Positions 6,076 to 6,110 of a DNA stretch of 6,110 bases are shown here, one piece after another. The notes under the pieces were generated by a model, which saw nothing but the letters and a program-made list of their open reading frames with translations, did no database searches and had not been told where the DNA came from. This stretch comes from RGIG6291 sp964602275 (GTDB taxonomy: Bacteria > Bacillota > Clostridia > TANB77 > UBA1234): positions 1 to 6,110 of the forward strand of contig CAZRQF010000059.1 in assembly GCA_964602275.1 (NCBI GenBank), read 5' to 3'. Every line of letters starts with the position of its first letter. Position 1 is the first letter of the stretch. The position numbers were made by a program, and so were the translations under genes.

Positions 6076-6104
6076 AGTATAACAAAAAGTAGAAAAGTAA
6101 GCAA
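6076..6104 (-). promoter_or_regulatory. Candidate promoter of fhs
   Basis: On the minus strand, TATACT (6076-6081, 5 of 6) carries an extended -10 TG (TGTTATACT). TTGCTT (6099-6104, 3 of 6) lies 17 bp upstream. The start would fall near 6069-6070, just before the AGGAGG site, giving a leader of about 15 nt like those of tcdA and the ABC-F gene. It lies at the window edge, so a promoter further upstream or an operon cannot be excluded. Confidence 0.5.
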
Positions 6105-6110
6105 TAGATA

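Overview
The window is AT-rich chromosomal DNA (about one third G+C or less, judged by eye) with strong AGGAGG-type ribosome binding sites, extended -10 promoters (TGnTATAAT) and a standard genetic code (TGG is used for Trp). The protein sequences look like those of low-G+C Bacillota, most likely an anaerobic member of the Clostridia. Genus cannot be assigned from the sequence alone. No mobile element, CRISPR array, rRNA or tRNA gene was seen. The genes look like ordinary housekeeping genes, and I found no convincing novel multi-gene system.

Layout from left to right: (1) a 134-residue four-helix membrane protein with paired cysteines (minus strand, 3-407), unrecognised; (2) a complete ABC-F translation factor (minus, best start 2365, end 467); (3) a 115-bp divergent promoter region; (4) tcdA, the ThiF/HesA-type tRNA t6A dehydratase (plus, 2481-3179); (5) a strong stem-loop terminator shared by two convergent genes (3180-3221); (6) a CorA-family divalent-cation channel (minus, 3223-4173) with its own strong promoter; (7) a 210-bp intergenic stretch that can fold; (8) fhs, formate-tetrahydrofolate ligase (minus, 4384-6054), with a probable promoter at the right edge.

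The genes do not form one pathway. The divergent pair ABC-F/tcdA shares a translation theme: a ribosome-bound ATPase and a tRNA position-37 modification enzyme. Fhs feeds one-carbon units as 10-formyl-THF to purine synthesis and initiator-tRNA formylation, or to acetogenic or purinolytic metabolism. CorA handles Mg2+, which the ATP-using enzymes and the ribosome need, but any link is only general. The small Cys-paired membrane protein lies 59 bp downstream of the ABC-F gene on the same strand. It may be partly co-transcribed, but it also has a weak candidate promoter followed by a perfect 9-bp inverted repeat.

The points most worth a second look are: the unknown membrane protein, whose three main cysteine clusters all fall on one predicted face of the membrane; the inverted repeat at its 5' end; the ABC-F start codon, where the longest frame runs through the gene's own promoter; the foldable stretch between fhs and corA; and a Trp-to-Phe change at a presumed folate-stacking position of Fhs.
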